Assembly: GCF_964204645.1 (NCBI RefSeq)
Contig: NC_134027.1
Span: 25,284,485 to 25,348,484, forward strand
DNA length: 64,000 nucleotides
Source: Tubulanus polymorphus
Lineage: Eukaryota; Nemertea; Palaeonemertea; Tubulaniformes; Tubulanidae
Reading direction: 5' to 3'
Part shown: positions 12,978 to 24,711 of the stretch, piece by piece
Layout of the letters: every line of letters starts with the position of its first letter
Numbering within the stretch: the stretch's first letter is position 1
The notes under the pieces: model-generated
The model's database searches: none
Told to the model about the DNA's origin: nothing
The model's input: the letters and a program-made list of their open reading frames with translations, nothing else
Made by a program: the position numbers and the translations under genes

Positions 12978-13240
12978 TTTATCTGCGGAGTTAATAGATA
13001 AATTCAGGTGCTGATTTAACAATATTCAGTCGAATCCCACGACTGGGCCGGAACCCGCTATGACACAACGAGTCCAGGAGTGGGTTACTACCAAAATATG
13101 AAGCTAGCTGAGTACTGCCAACACGACGGGTTAACTCACATCCTTTATGAATTATTTTTCTGCAGTTAGAAATTTGCTAATTTGTAGTCTCGAAGGAAAA
13201 TCATGACCGAAAAAGGCAGTGATCCTTGTTGAGCACCTTC

Positions 13241-13768
13241 GGAAGTGACTGGAGCTGACTGGAACTGACAGCAGCTGACTGGAACTGAATAGAGCTGACT
13301 GGAACTTACTGGAGCTGACTGGAACTTACTGGGTCTGACAGGAGCTGATAGGAACTGACTGGAACTGAGTGGAGCTTACTGAAACTGACTGGAACTGACT
13401 GGAACTTACTGGATCTGACAGGAGCTGACTGGAACTTACTGGATCTGACTGGAACTGACTGGAGCTGACTGGAACTGACTGGAGCTGACTGGAACTGACA
13501 GGAGCTGACTGGAACTGACTGGAACTGACTGGAACTTACTGGATCTGACAGGAGCTGACTGGAGCTGATAGGAACTGACTGGAACTGAGTGGAGCTGACT
13601 GAAACTGACTGGAACTGACAGGAACTGACTGGAACTTACTGGATCTGACAGGAACTGACTGGAACTTACTGGAACTGACTGGAACTGACAGGAGCTGACT
13701 GGAACTTACTGGGGCTGACTGGAACTGACAGGAGCTGACTGGAACTTACTGGTGCTGACTGGAACTGG
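13241..13768. repeat. 10-bp satellite (GGAACTGACT and variants)
   Basis: About 52 head-to-tail copies of a decamer alternating GGAACTGACT, GGAGCTGACT, GGAACTTACT and GGATCTGACA. Higher-order blocks (for example GGAACTTACT GGATCTGACA GGAGCTGACT) recur several times, which indicates expansion of multi-unit blocks. Not coding. Confidence 0.95.
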
Positions 13769-14755
13769 GTACTTGTCGATAAAACCTGCTTCTTTGATAT
13801 TGTGCCAAGAATTGCATATCGTATATCTTATATAATTACATATATGTCTTGTATCTTAAATCTAATTTGTATGATATGATTATCGAATTCGAATACGCAA
13901 AATATCGAGAAAACAATGTTATGGATTATGTACATTTTTTATGAATACGTACTAATAATTTTCACTGCTATTTCCAAGAAAAAGGAATATGACAATTTGA
14001 AAATTAAAAAAAAAGATTATGTTGTTCGTAAATACGGGTTGTTGAATGGGAAATAATTATAAGTCTTTAATACATGTTTTAATACTGTTTATATTCAACG
14101 CCTTATTACGATATAGATTGACGTCGAAATGTTTGAGATGTATTCGGATGTATTTTGACGAAAACACGAAATTGTATTTCAAAAATAAAGCTCGTACGTA
14201 TTTCATTTTATTCTCTTTTGGGGCCGTTTGAAAATCGACCACTTCTACTTGCTGTTTATCGTGCTTGAAATTTTAGTACGTGCGATTAAAACGCGCTACG
14301 TAAATACCGTTAAACTTCGCCTCAGGACACGACCGACTCAGACTAACTCGGAACAAAAACAAAATCATTTGTCTGACTTCTTAACGTATTTTCCTATTCT
14401 AAACTCGGGTTTCGCTTACCTTGAATCGATTTTGTCGGTTCGATGTTTTTCCGAGTTAGACGAGGTTTTCTGAATTTGAATGATAAAAAACGAGATCATT
14501 TTATCAGAATTTGAAATCAAAAGTTTCGGACCCTTTCCAGAGAGCAGTAAATCCGAAACGTCGTGTAATTTTCACTTGAGATTTTAATTCTTGATAAATT
14601 AATTCCGCTTTTTAATCTTTTAAATTTGTTTAAACATGTCGGCTTTATCTAAACCGATCATCTATTCTACGTATGAATAATGATGATGATAATAATGTTG
14701 ATGATAATAATGTGTATTTTCATATCGGGATTGACTTATGCCAACCTGGGCCACC
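13769..14755. other. AT-rich non-coding stretch
   Basis: Overlapping chance frames occur on both strands (14046-14242). A small (GAT/AAT) simple repeat lies near 14680-14710. No supported gene. Confidence 0.4.
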
Positions 14756-14901
14756 TTCGGTTTTCTTAGTTAGTCGACTATAGTCGAACTAAACGAAACC
14801 GAATCTCCGTTAGTCGTAACTATATTCCGGAAATAGTTCGAAAATCAAGCGCATTCGGTTATTAGTTCCGACCACTAGTCGACTAGATACGAAAACCGAA
14901 T
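14756..14901. mobile_element. Small foldback element
   Basis: The left end 'cttcggttttcttagttagt' + 'cgacta' is the inverse of the right end 'tagtcgactagatacgaaaaccgaa'. The inner part also contains self-complementary 'tagtcga' and 'ccggaaatag' motifs. A MITE-like inverted repeat of about 146 bp with no coding capacity. Confidence 0.55.
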
Positions 14902-15342
14902 TTAACCCTGAGCGCAGCTGACGGCGTGGAATGTAAAGAGTTAAAAGTTCGGATACATAGGTAGGTGCTATTCTACTGCTGTGAGAATGTAGTAGCTGCC
15001 CCTGAAAATGATTGAGATGAAGTTATCCACGGCAACATTCTGGCGACAACGTTTCGTAGCTCCGAGAAATGCAATCAGAGACGATTTTAGAAACGTGAAG
15101 CTAAAAGACATAAAACGAAATTATTTTCCAGTGTGAACGCAGAAAATTAATTTAAAGTAATCATGTTCTATGAAATACGTTAGGTGTCCGTGGTGTCACC
15201 AGCTATGCGTTATTAAAGTTAATTATGTTTCAACAAAAAAATGAATGATTTTGCCGTGGTAGGCGCAGGTGCTTAGTTACAGTTGCTACCGCACGACGGG
15301 TTTCTCAAATCGACACCAGATGTCACTTGTTTACTTCGAAAA

Positions 15343-17654
15343 ATGACGACATCAAAAAGCGCTACGATCGTTACTCGTTCAAACGGCTCGACTGTTGACA
15401 GCATGGAAGTGTCGGACGCTGAAAGACTAGAGGATACCCTTACGACGTATCACTTACAAAGGATTTACAGACCTCGTTTGAAAAATACGGCATTTCAGTT
15501 TACGAGATATCCGATGCAGAAATGTCTGTTAATCGATCAGGTAACAAGTAACTATAGTTAGGGAAAGGCTGAATCTAGTTTTAGGTCTTAGTTGCTTGAA
15601 AAGTTCAGCTCTGATTAGACTGTACGGTGTCTTACTCCAAGAGTAGTTTGAATACCAGTCGATCATACTGGTTACCACTAGAAAAGCTGAATCTCCGAAT
15701 ATCTGAGTACGGTGGAGTTTGTTTCTGAAAAATTCAGTTATCTACTTTCTCTACAGTAAAATCAATGATATAATACTAACGCGTGTGTAAGGAAGAATTA
15801 AGAATATTTACTAACGCGATACTGAAAAACTAGAAATTTATTGGAATGACTTCAACATTTAATCGGAATTAGATCCAACGCGATTTCATATGTATAAATC
15901 GTGATGACGATTTCCATGAAAGGTTCTATGAATATAGAATCGTTTGTGTTGCGTTAAAAATCACAAAATAAAGCAAAATGTCGGTCGTGTGAAATTATGA
16001 ACGACAACTCTCACGTTACAATTAAACATGTTCCATATTTCAGTAGAACTTTGAGTACTGATCGTCTATGACATTTCGCCTGGGGACTTTATACAGCAAA
16101 CGTAAAAATCGGGAAAATCCTTACAACTGCAGCAGCGCTGTTCGACGTCACCTGCTATATTTTAAACCCAAACTACGCAACGTTTTTGTTAGTTTGACGT
16201 AGATATCTAGATTTAACTCGGTTCAGTTTTTATTATTTTTGTTTGGTTTTTCAATAAGGAGAAGAGGGAAACTTTTAGAAGATTAACAGACACGAAAATC
16301 CATGGTTCATTTGGAAGATTGATTTATACCACGGCGCTAGAACAACGTCAGATTCACACGCCGCTACCAGTGACACCTATATCTACTAAATGTACGTCAT
16401 CATCATATTCATTAATTTATTCATTCAATGTCACCTTGTTGCCCCAGTGGTGAACCTGACTCCGGAATCTGTGTGTAAATTTAGCTCTGAGCCCAGTGTG
16501 TTGGTTTGATATGCCTCTGGGTCCAGTTTTATATTTGTGTGAGTCCGATTTTACTTTTATCTAGTTCCGCTTGTGCGGGTTGAATTTGACCCTGAACTCA
16601 GGTGCACAGTTGCTATAAATCAAAAAATCATTGAGATTTTAGATCTATAGATTTATCTAAAAACTCATAAAAGATAAAGATCCAGGACAAAAGTTCAGCA
16701 GTTATTGGTTCAATTGATTCTAGAGTTAAAATAAGTGCATTGCCAATTTTTAAACTCTAGTTACATCTAATCCACGAACTGTAAAACTGACTCGAGTTCA
16801 TCCCCGCGGGGGGGATTTCGTCAAATAGTACGATCTATGAAATTGGTTTATTTCCATTTAAAGGTGTTTCGCCGAGTGCTATAATTGTTCGTAGTCGAAC
16901 TGGGGATATCTTATCAACCAAACATACATCCCTATGCGACTGGTTCGAATCTCCTCCACCTGACCTTGACGATGTGCTGAGATGGCGAACAACAAAACGG
17001 TAAGCAATCTTGAAATAATCCGACGTGGATCCGTGGGATCGACGAAAAGAGAATTCCTCAAACCGACTCCGGTGCGTAGAGGTCCGGTTTCTGGGTAAAG
17101 ATTCTTGCAGGGACTTTGGTCGATAGTGGTGAATATGGGCGCATGATTTGGGTTAATTTCTATTGGATAGCGGAACCCCTATCTGCCATTATGGGCCATA
17201 TCTGACATATTTTGGGCCCAAATATAGGGGAACTCCTATATCGTTTGATGTGGGTTCACGTGGAACCAGAAAATTTTTCCCGGTTGTTATTTTCAGAATT
17301 GAAAAACAAGTCAAACAAGATTTCAGCCGAAACGAAAATAACAACTATCCGCTATCAACAGTTTTAGTGCGGTGGCATCGGACACCGGGTGAAAGTGGTT
17401 ACAGCAAACAGCAATTGAGAGAGATATTCAACGAATTCGGTCCGATTCGAACTATCAAATACTCGAGCTCGTGCAGTGCGGTGGTAGTGTTCGAAAATCT
17501 GGTCGATAGTTGTAAGTTGATAACGGCGGCGGCGGCGACAAGTCAGTGGTTGGGTGACAAGCAAAATCGATTGGCGTGCAAATGGTACCACAGCACGATG
17601 TCGACGAAAAAATTCTATTTTAGGGGACAGGGCATGTGGGTTCGGTACAACTGA
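15343..17654 (+). CDS. Four-exon gene with RRM-like C-terminal domain, function unknown
   Basis: Exons 15343-15540, 16259-16391, 16864-16999 and 17297-17654 join in frame (phases 0, 1, 0+2) with good GT-AG sites, giving 274 aa. The first in-frame ATG of exon 1 (MTTSKSATIV) is taken as start. The middle part is basic and rich in Arg/Thr (KREETFRRLTD-like, then HGSFGRLIYTTALEQRQ). Exon 3 carries the acidic motif SPPPDLDDVLRWR. Residues about 176-246 look like an RNA-recognition motif: strand STVLVRW, helix SKQQLREIFNEFG, strand IRTIKYSSS, strand SAVVVFE, helix LVDSCKLIT. The RNP aromatic residues are poorly kept, so RNA binding is uncertain. It ends KKFYFRGQGMWVRYN. The architecture reminds me of poorly characterised testis-expressed animal proteins, but I cannot name the orthologue. 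AATAAA lies 21 bases after the stop. Confidence 0.75.
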
Positions 17655-17674
17655 TTAGAAAATATAATTTGTAA

Positions 17675-17680
17675 AATAAA
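17675..17680 (+). terminator. Poly(A) signal of the RRM-like gene
   Basis: AATAAA 21 bases downstream of the TGA, followed by a GT-rich stretch (gtcaactgtcttcttgtcgcgtg). This implies a very short 3' UTR. Confidence 0.6.
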
Positions 17681-19321
17681 GTCAACTGTCTTCTTGTCGC
17701 GTGAGAGAAAATGTGCTCATATTGTGAGTGATTGAATCGTGCTGCTTATAAAGGAAACGAATTCGCTTTATAACCGGAAGCTTACTATGGAAAAAAGTGA
17801 AAATGTCAAATTTCTAATCAAAGTTATTAGGTCTTTGTTGAATAATTCATTGAGATGAGAAGGTCATTTTTGGTGAATACATGTAATGATAATTTAGTTT
17901 TTTGGCTCCAGAATCGTGACTGACAACTATCGTAAATAACATCACGCGACTATCGTGTTTAAGTGACTTCTTCTTCGCAGACATCTAGTTGTTTTCAAAT
18001 GAATTTTTGAGAGTAGAAAAGCGAGTCTCTCAAATTTTTGTTTGTTTGTTATTGTTTTTTGTTCTTAATGTCGATCGGATCGCAATAGGACTGACCCTAT
18101 TCGATTGTACATTTTTACAGATTTCGCCACATTGACACATGTGGTGATTAAAACATTTTCAAAATTTCATTTGCAAAATAAATAAGTAGTATGTGGATGT
18201 TGGTTTTTCAAAATTTTCCACGGCCTAGCGCTGACTGGACATAATTCGAACAAAAACTGATTTGGCCAACACTTCCATACTCACAACAACTGAAGAAACG
18301 TCACCAAGCCAGTCTTTCTACACATACGTCAAGCTAAAACGACGGTTCTAAAATGGAACGATAGCGGTTATGTGAAATTTTTTCGACCGTTGCTTGTCAG
18401 ATTCTCCGAGTCGTTTGATGAATTGATGGTGTCTAGTCGCCTCTTATACTCGTGTGATTCGTTCCGGCGCGGTTCAAAGACGGAAACTCAGTAAATAGCT
18501 AACATGCTAATTTACCACATGGAAGAAAATGCGATGCTTAATGTTACGTTTACGGATGGCCTTTCAGTCACAGACGCTGAGAATATGAAATATTGAAATG
18601 AATTACCTTATGATACACATGGGAACTGTCGCCGTGCGCGGGAGGTCACAAATAGTCAATAGAAATAGTTTTTATTTCAAGTTTTTTTTTATTTAAGAAA
18701 GTCGATCGATGTAAAATTCGCTCGATTTCGTCATGTTTTGAAAAATCTTAGGATTACCGGCGTCGCGACCGACCCAGTCTCTCCCCGACAGGCCAAACCG
18801 GTAAAAGGGTAGTGGTTCTGCAAACATTTACATCGATCTCATCACAATATCCGACATCCTGCTGCACTTAATTTTATTCTCATGTGCAAATTATGTGCAG
18901 TACTAGGAAGATTCGCGGCGGTGTGCTGGGCTTCGCGCCAATAACCCCTACCGTTCTGATTGCGGGGAATGCAAGTGGCGCAAAATTGGACAGGCAGCCA
19001 GGTAGTCTAGGCGATTTTTTTTCACAAGAGAGTTTCCACCATTTTGTTCGGAGTGCGCATGCTCTGCTGTGTTTGTAGACAAATTCACGCGTGGAATCGA
19101 CCGCCGAGAACTGTGTCGCTGTAGTGTGCCTGTGCCCACGTACCATGAGTTCTATATGCCCGTACGGACGTGTGCAAGACCGGTAACCAGTCTAACTCGT
19201 AGTTGGAGACCAGTCTAATTGGCAACCAGTCTATTGGAGAGTGGAGTATCAATTAAATCAACTTTGTTGACGCAAAATATCGTGAACTGAAGGTTTGACA
19301 GACATAAACAAATAGTCGAAA
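17681..19321. other. Intergenic, containing the PLGRKT 5' region
   Basis: No supported gene. The overlapping open frames at 18880-19146 lie on both strands of a GC-richer stretch (about 18900-19150) just before PLGRKT and probably reflect its promoter or 5' UTR rather than protein. No TATA box stands out. Confidence 0.4.
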
Positions 19322-20773
19322 ATGGGTTCTATATTCGGGAAAGCTATGGACGAAAACCTGAAAAAGAACCAGGAATTCATGCTACGTACACAACAATTAC
19401 AGGTAGCTTACGAAAATATATTATAGAGAAAACGTCATGGGCCTACTCAATATTAATTGGTTTTTCATTGACATTGTTGTTTTGTTGTTTTTTTAAGCTG
19501 GGGCACTGGGCTACCGGTGGCTGGGCGTGGTTACCGTGTGGCCTGGTAACTTCGACGTAGGCAGCGCTCAATTCAAGACCTAATTAACCCATTTGATTTG
19601 TTTCACTTTTCTTGTATTGTAGATGGAACGGCAATTAAATATGCAGAACCTGATGAGAGAAAGAATGATGGCAGCTCAACTCGCTAAAAATAAAGATATA
19701 TTTTACTGGTTTTCGAGTTTCTATGCAGTTGCCCTAATGGGTCTCATCAGAGGGTCAGTTAGCATTACTACTAAAACTGGGATCAAATTATTGCGGATGA
19801 AATGTCATGTAGTTGAAATAAGTTTTTCTCGGTTTGTAGATATTCAAAAGCAAAGAACCCTGCATTCATCGGCCCACTGGTGCCACTGACATTTATCCTT
19901 GGCTATCAAATCGATTTGAATTATGGCAATAAATTGCAAAGGATAAGAGGTAAAAATTGACACGATTCCTCATTGACAATTTTGAAAATTAAGTTCTTAG
20001 ATTTTGAGCATTAGAATATAGGCCTAAGCTAAAGCCTAGTGCACATCGACACTGCGATTGGAGACAACTAGTTGCAAGGCAGTTTTCGGCGCATGAGAGG
20101 AACTGGCTGGATACGATCAGTTGCTTGAATGTGTCGATGTGAGCGAGCTTACGATTGGTAAGCGTCGATCTATCTCCAGTTCCAGCCAGTTGCCCATGTT
20201 CTACTTTTGAGCAACTGGTTGTACTCAATCGCAGTCATATCCGTCGATGTGCGCGCTCTGGATCTCGACGATCGACACGCGCCATGCAGTTGCTGCAACT
20301 GACCGGTTGTAACTAGATTTCGATGTGCGCGGGGTAATCGTTCGGTAGCAACTAGTTGTCTCCAATCGCAGTGTCGATGTGCGCTAGGCTTAATATTATA
20401 CCAGATATTATATACCGGTATTGTATTAAACAATTCCTGAGCAATGATCCATTGATAAAGATCTTTGGATTTGAATCAAAAGCTCTAACATTTGCTAAAC
20501 AAATTGTGTCTTTTTCAATGTCTTGAATAATGTCTACAACGCAGATATCGCTAGTGAAAAGATCCGACTTGAGCATCTGGAGTGTACTTCATCCAGCTCG
20601 AAGTCAAAAGATACAACTTGAGTGGAGTTAAACTGTACCATCCAACTGATCCTCTTTCATTCGTTGTATTTTTAGACGGAGCTGAAACGATTCTAAAAGA
20701 GGATTTATCGTTGATTTCGATGCCCGGAGGAGTCCCAACTTTCGATGAAATCGAAGAGCGACGCGGTCAATAA
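19322..20773 (+). CDS. PLGRKT: Plasminogen receptor (KT) homologue, four exons
   Basis: Exons 19322-19402, 19623-19753, 19840-19949 and 20676-20773 join in frame (phases 0, 2, 1), giving 139 aa against about 147 in vertebrates. The family order is clear: MGSIFGKAMDENLKKNQEFM, a charged helix with QMERQLNMQNLMRERMMA, TM1 (FYWFSSFYAVALMGLIRG), a short KAKNPAF loop, TM2 (IGPLVPLTFILGYQIDL), NYGNKLQRIRDGAETIL, and a C-terminal segment with PGGVPTFDEIEERRGQ. Vertebrate PLGRKT binds plasminogen through a C-terminal lysine; this protein ends in glutamine, so that property is probably absent. Intron 3 (19950-20675) hosts a foldback element. The stop codon overlaps an AATAAA (20772-20777). Confidence 0.93.
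20031..20391. mobile_element. Foldback element in PLGRKT intron 3
   Basis: The left arm 'aagcctagtgcacatcgaca' + 'ctgcgattggagacaactag' is the inverse of the right arm 'ctagttgtctccaatcgcag' + 'tgtcgatgtgcgctaggctt', about 48 bp each. Internal 'cgatgtg/cacatcg' and 'caactgg/ccagttg' repeats are further self-complementary. Non-autonomous, no ORF. Confidence 0.8.
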
Positions 20774-20777
20774 TAAA

Positions 20778-21725
20778 AGCTTTCGAATATGTTCTTTTTC
20801 TGCAATAGCTTAAAAATGTCATGACCTCCCCTAACTCAGGATTTTCCACAAATTTTTGACGGGTTCTTCCATTTACGGTACCTCATTATGATTACCTCAT
20901 TAAAATAGTTTAGAACTTGAAATCATATTGCTCTATATATAACATTTACACAGTTATAACTGTACTAATTAAATTAGAAATTAATAATATTTCATATTTG
21001 TGAAAAATAGTTTTTATTTTGTAAAGAGCCTTAAAAAATATACTTATTTTTATCGAAAATCTATGAAATATTTTTTGTATGTTATTTTGGCATTTTCTGT
21101 GATCTCATGTAGGCTGTTAATCGAAGACCAGGGAGATAAAATAATAACTCATGATTAATAGAGGGGCAGTGCCCTTTGGAGAGTCAGACAAAAATTGCCC
21201 GTTTCGGCAAAATTTGTGCCCTATTTGAAGATAGTGCTTTTTGAATCAATAGAAACTCAGCATTCTCAGCCGTGACCCCTCCAACCACTGGTCCCTTAAT
21301 CCTTGATATCACGCTACCTAATCATCGCCGAGATCAACGCACCGGGATTAACAGTTTAATTACGGGATTCGAACCGCGACTAAGATTTATTATTTCTATC
21401 TCTGGCAAGCGAGTCAGTGCAATATACGGGGAATCCCCAATTTCAATACGCTTCGCAGTTTAATGCAGTAGAAACCCGTCATCGCTTTCAAAATCATCAT
21501 CTCGTGAAATGAAGCGCTGTTGCAGTTGACGTAAACGAGTTTAAACTATCTATTGTTTAATTTAGTAAGCTTTTGAAGCTGAATGATTTTATTTCAGTTC
21601 ATTAATTGCAATTTGAGGTTGATTTTTAACGTTTTTTTGTTCAGTCTGGACTGCTGGATTGGTGTCGAGTCATCTGATTTTTTGTCATTATTCATTGCCA
21701 TATCATTTGGCCGTCAGTACCACAG
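20778..21725. other. Intergenic AT-rich stretch
   Basis: PLGRKT 3' flank and AT-rich DNA. A B-box-like 'gggattcgaaccgcgac' at about 21363 suggests an old reversed tRNA-derived fragment, but nothing around it supports a tRNA. No gene is seen. Confidence 0.4.
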
Positions 21726-21880
21726 GGGCTCGTATTTGAAGTTTGGGGGTGAACTGTAGCTTAGATCATCCGATAACCAAGGTACTTACTTTAATTCTTA
21801 CCAGGGATATTATTATTGTATAATCTAAGCTACAGTACAGTTCACCCCGAAACTGAAATTTCAAATACGACTACGAGCCC
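21726..21880. mobile_element. Foldback element (family B)
   Basis: Arms 21726-21765 and about 21824-21880 are inverted copies (gggctcgtatttgaa...ggtgaactgtagcttaga). A related, split copy flanks the transposon at 22519-24670. Confidence 0.7.
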
Positions 21881-22003
21881 AATATTTGACTACTATACGA
21901 CCGTGGTTTATTAAGTAACTTATGGTGGTGGTGGCTAATATTATCAATTTGGGTGAATTCTAAAAATCACAAGCAAGCACACAACCAAATGAAGCCTATT
22001 GAA

Positions 22004-22241
22004 CGGTCATCCTTATTACCGAGATGACGTATTTTACCGAGATCAACCGAGATAAACCGAGATGAAATTAAATATGACATATTTATTTATTCCTTATCGA
22101 TTTTTACCATTGAGATCATATTATTACTGATATAACATGATTTCAAGTGTTAAAATCGATAAGAAATAAATAAATATGCTATATTTCATTTCATCTCGGT
22201 TCATCTCGGTAAAATACGTCATCTCGGTAATAAGGATGACT
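22004..22241. mobile_element. MULE-like foldback element with 9-bp target-site duplication
   Basis: Terminal inverted repeats of about 95 bp begin GTCATCCTTATTACCGAGAT and contain repeated 'accgagat' motifs. The element is bounded by CCTATTGAA on both sides (21995-22003 and 22242-22250). A 9-bp duplication with long terminal repeats is typical of Mutator-like elements. No transposase is present, so it is non-autonomous. Confidence 0.8.
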
Positions 22242-23222
22242 CCTATTGAAGGTTTGAAAAAAATGCATTGAATAAATATTTTCATTATATTGACAAAACA
22301 TTATTTTTGTATTGTCATGTCTCCAAAACGAAAAGATGTTGTTTTGTCACAAACTAAAAATCTTGTTTGTGAAATTGTGGCAAATACGTGATTTTTTCGC
22401 GTATGGCCTGCTGGATCAGCCACCATGATGACTAGTACTAGAGTTAGTGGGCGTAAAGTAGCTTTAGATCCTCCAATACCCAAGCAACTTTATTTGCTGG
22501 GATATTGGAGCGTCTAAGCAGGGAAGTGTGATGAGATGGAATACGGACGCTTTTAATTGCCGGATGTAGGCTATTCAATTCAGCCCGTACATCAAAGGTT
22601 ACCGCAACAGCAGTAAGCTACGCTTATCGAGTGTGTGTTACCAGCTGAACACCAGTCAACATCAACTTTGATTCGGTCGCAGAACAACCCGCAATAGTTT
22701 TAGCCAGATAAATGTTCTGCGATCGATACTACGCATGCGCACTGCAGTTCATTGAACAACGTGGAAGTGGCTCTGTATGCACATATTTTTCTATCGAAAA
22801 TCGGTTGAAATTCAACAATTTCTCGTAAAATTTGTCCAAAAAGGTATGTATTTTTATTCTTCTATATCTCCGAAACCCGGTATCGGAACATTAAGTATTT
22901 ATATTGTGATTAAAGTCTGTTTTTATGTGTTAAACATATGTTTTTGCCAGTTCGTTCCGATTCCGGGTTTAGCGTTATTTGGGCCTTGAAGATGTCAAAT
23001 ATTTCGGCCCAGACTCGCGCAGCTTTCGTTTCTGACGTCATGTTGCTATGTTACGACACAAACATATACACGAAGTATGATCTTTAAAATGTGTATTTAC
23101 TACATAATAATGTTACTTAATAACGCTTACATTAGGCCTACAAATTATTGTCCCCCATATAAACAAAGTTGCCTAAATAGCATCAGCAATCTCATTTAAT
23201 TAACCTTTTTTTGTTTTTAGTC

Positions 23223-23555
23223 ATGGATCTTTGTCGATTGTGTGGAAAAAATGCGAAACCTCCGGATCGTCGTCCTATCGATAAAAATGATTTCAAAAGC
23301 CATGTGAAGGAGTTGTTCAACATTGATTTTGATGATGATACTGAACAGTACCCGATATATATCTGTAATATGTGTCGTGTCAAATTACAAAAATGGCGTA
23401 AGAACAAAAACGTTAAAAAAACTGTCCCTGTTACTATCAAATTAAAACAATGGACATGTAAACCACTGGTTAATTCCAAGTCTGGACGGCGACTTATTTG
23501 TAGTCAAAATTTTATCGATCGATTTTCCATAATGTACTGCTGCCATTCCATTTGA
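23223..23555 (+). CDS. Short protein with paired CxxC zinc-binding motif, inside the transposon
   Basis: 110 aa from an ATG two bases after a good splice acceptor (tttgtttttag|TC), so a 5' UTR exon is likely; a candidate with a gtatgt donor ends near 22841. Cysteines C4-x2-C7 and C48-x2-C51 (LCRLCGK ... YICNMCR) with FKSHVKELFNIDFDDD between them suggest one zinc-binding module of the kind found at the N-terminus of some transposase-derived and ZAD-like proteins. The basic tail (KLQKWRKNKNVKKT) may bind DNA. The rest of a transposase is missing, so this may be a remnant, or a regulatory or captured ORF. Confidence 0.5.
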   Translation: MDLCRLCGKNAKPPDRRPIDKNDFKSHVKELFNIDFDDDTEQYPIYICNMCRVKLQKWRKNKNVKKTVPVTIKLKQWTCKPLVNSKSGRRLICSQNFIDRFSIMYCCHSI

Positions 23556-23913
23556 ACTGAATTTAAATACTCGATGGTTAATCACTTCAGTCATAGCCTT
23601 TTCCAAATATATAGTGTTCCTGCGAAAATAATAATAATGATTATTATTTTAACATGTACTTATCTGGATTTTTTATATTATGTTTATGTATTATTTTCTG
23701 TATTCGTTTATTATTTTATAACCTAAAAGGATTGTATTGATTATAAAAATAAATGTAAAAAATACCTGTATGTGTGTTTTCTCGTGTTCAGATCGCAGTC
23801 TCTGGTCAGCTGAGCCTGAGAAGTACCTATATGAATAAGAAAAGGAAAGAAGTGCCTGCAATTAGGTGGAAACTATTCCGATATTTCATTGATTCAAAAG
23901 GAATAACACTCAC

Positions 23914-24052
23914 TAGAATCGGCCGAATTAGTTGATCCTGATCCAGAGGATTCCCGTAATATTTCCGTATCGATCTGAACCAATTCGTCACTATCAAAGA
24001 ATAGATCGTCAAAATCGTCATCATTTATAATTTCGTTGACAACCGCTGCCAT
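23914..24052 (-). CDS. Acidic N-terminal exon on the minus strand of the transposon
   Basis: Reading the minus strand from 24052: MAAVVNEIINDDDFDDLFFDSDEL, then a Ser-rich segment up to a good donor (TCTA|gtgagt) at 23914/23913. It gives 46 codons plus one base. The acidic, low-complexity start followed by a consensus donor suggests a real first exon of a gene running leftwards inside the transposon. No matching downstream exon was identified with confidence. Confidence 0.35.
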
Positions 24053-24711
24053 TTTAATACAGCGGAAAGAACCGATATCACGATTGATAAAACACTATAT
24101 CCGTCTGAAGCGATGTAGAGAGAATCCCACAATGATAACGAAAAAGTCCAAAAATGTTAGTAGTTTATTCAACGTTTCGTCCATGTCCTAATAGTCATCT
24201 TCAGAAATAATGAATACTACAGAAATTATGAAAGATATATACAATCCAGAGACAAAGAGACTAATTCAAGTAATCAGAGATGATACTAACTAAAGGAAAA
24301 TTAACGTAGAAACAGTTACACACTAAAACAGATTAAAGAGAAGCAGTTAAGAGACAAACTAGGGGGCACTTAAATTTAAGACAATTGTGAATACAAGTTG
24401 ATCGACTAAAATTGATGAGGGGAAATCAGGTGTTGAGTTTAACCAGTTTACAGAGGAATTTTTATATAAGTTTATTATGGGATGAAAAACCGATATTCGG
24501 AAACAACTGATTTATTACGGAGATTCCCGATCTCGCTGGTTATCGCTTATCGGCGCGTTACGTAACAAAGCGCTCGCCGACGAACCGTTATCGGCTTTAG
24601 GGCAATTACAACGCACATTCGACAAGAGCTGCACAATAGCGTCCGTATTCCATCTCATCACACTTCCCTGGTCTAAGCTACTATTCACCCACAAACTTCA
24701 ACTATGAACCC

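Larger units (their letters stand above)
22519..24670 (+). mobile_element. 2.15-kb DNA transposon with 33-bp terminal inverted repeats
   Basis: The left end CAGGGAAGTGTGATGAGATG... (22519-22551) is repeated perfectly, inverted, at the right end (24638-24670). The flanks read GTCTAAG at 22512-22518 and again at 24671-24677. The CAGGG start and 7-8-bp duplication resembling nTCTAGAn suggest a hAT-type element, but no hAT transposase is seen. It carries a + strand zinc-binding ORF, a divergent minus-strand acidic exon, and a hammerhead-like repeat near 24.1-24.2 kb. The flanking sequence is a second copy of the foldback element seen at 21726-21880, so the insertion is nested. Confidence 0.8.
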
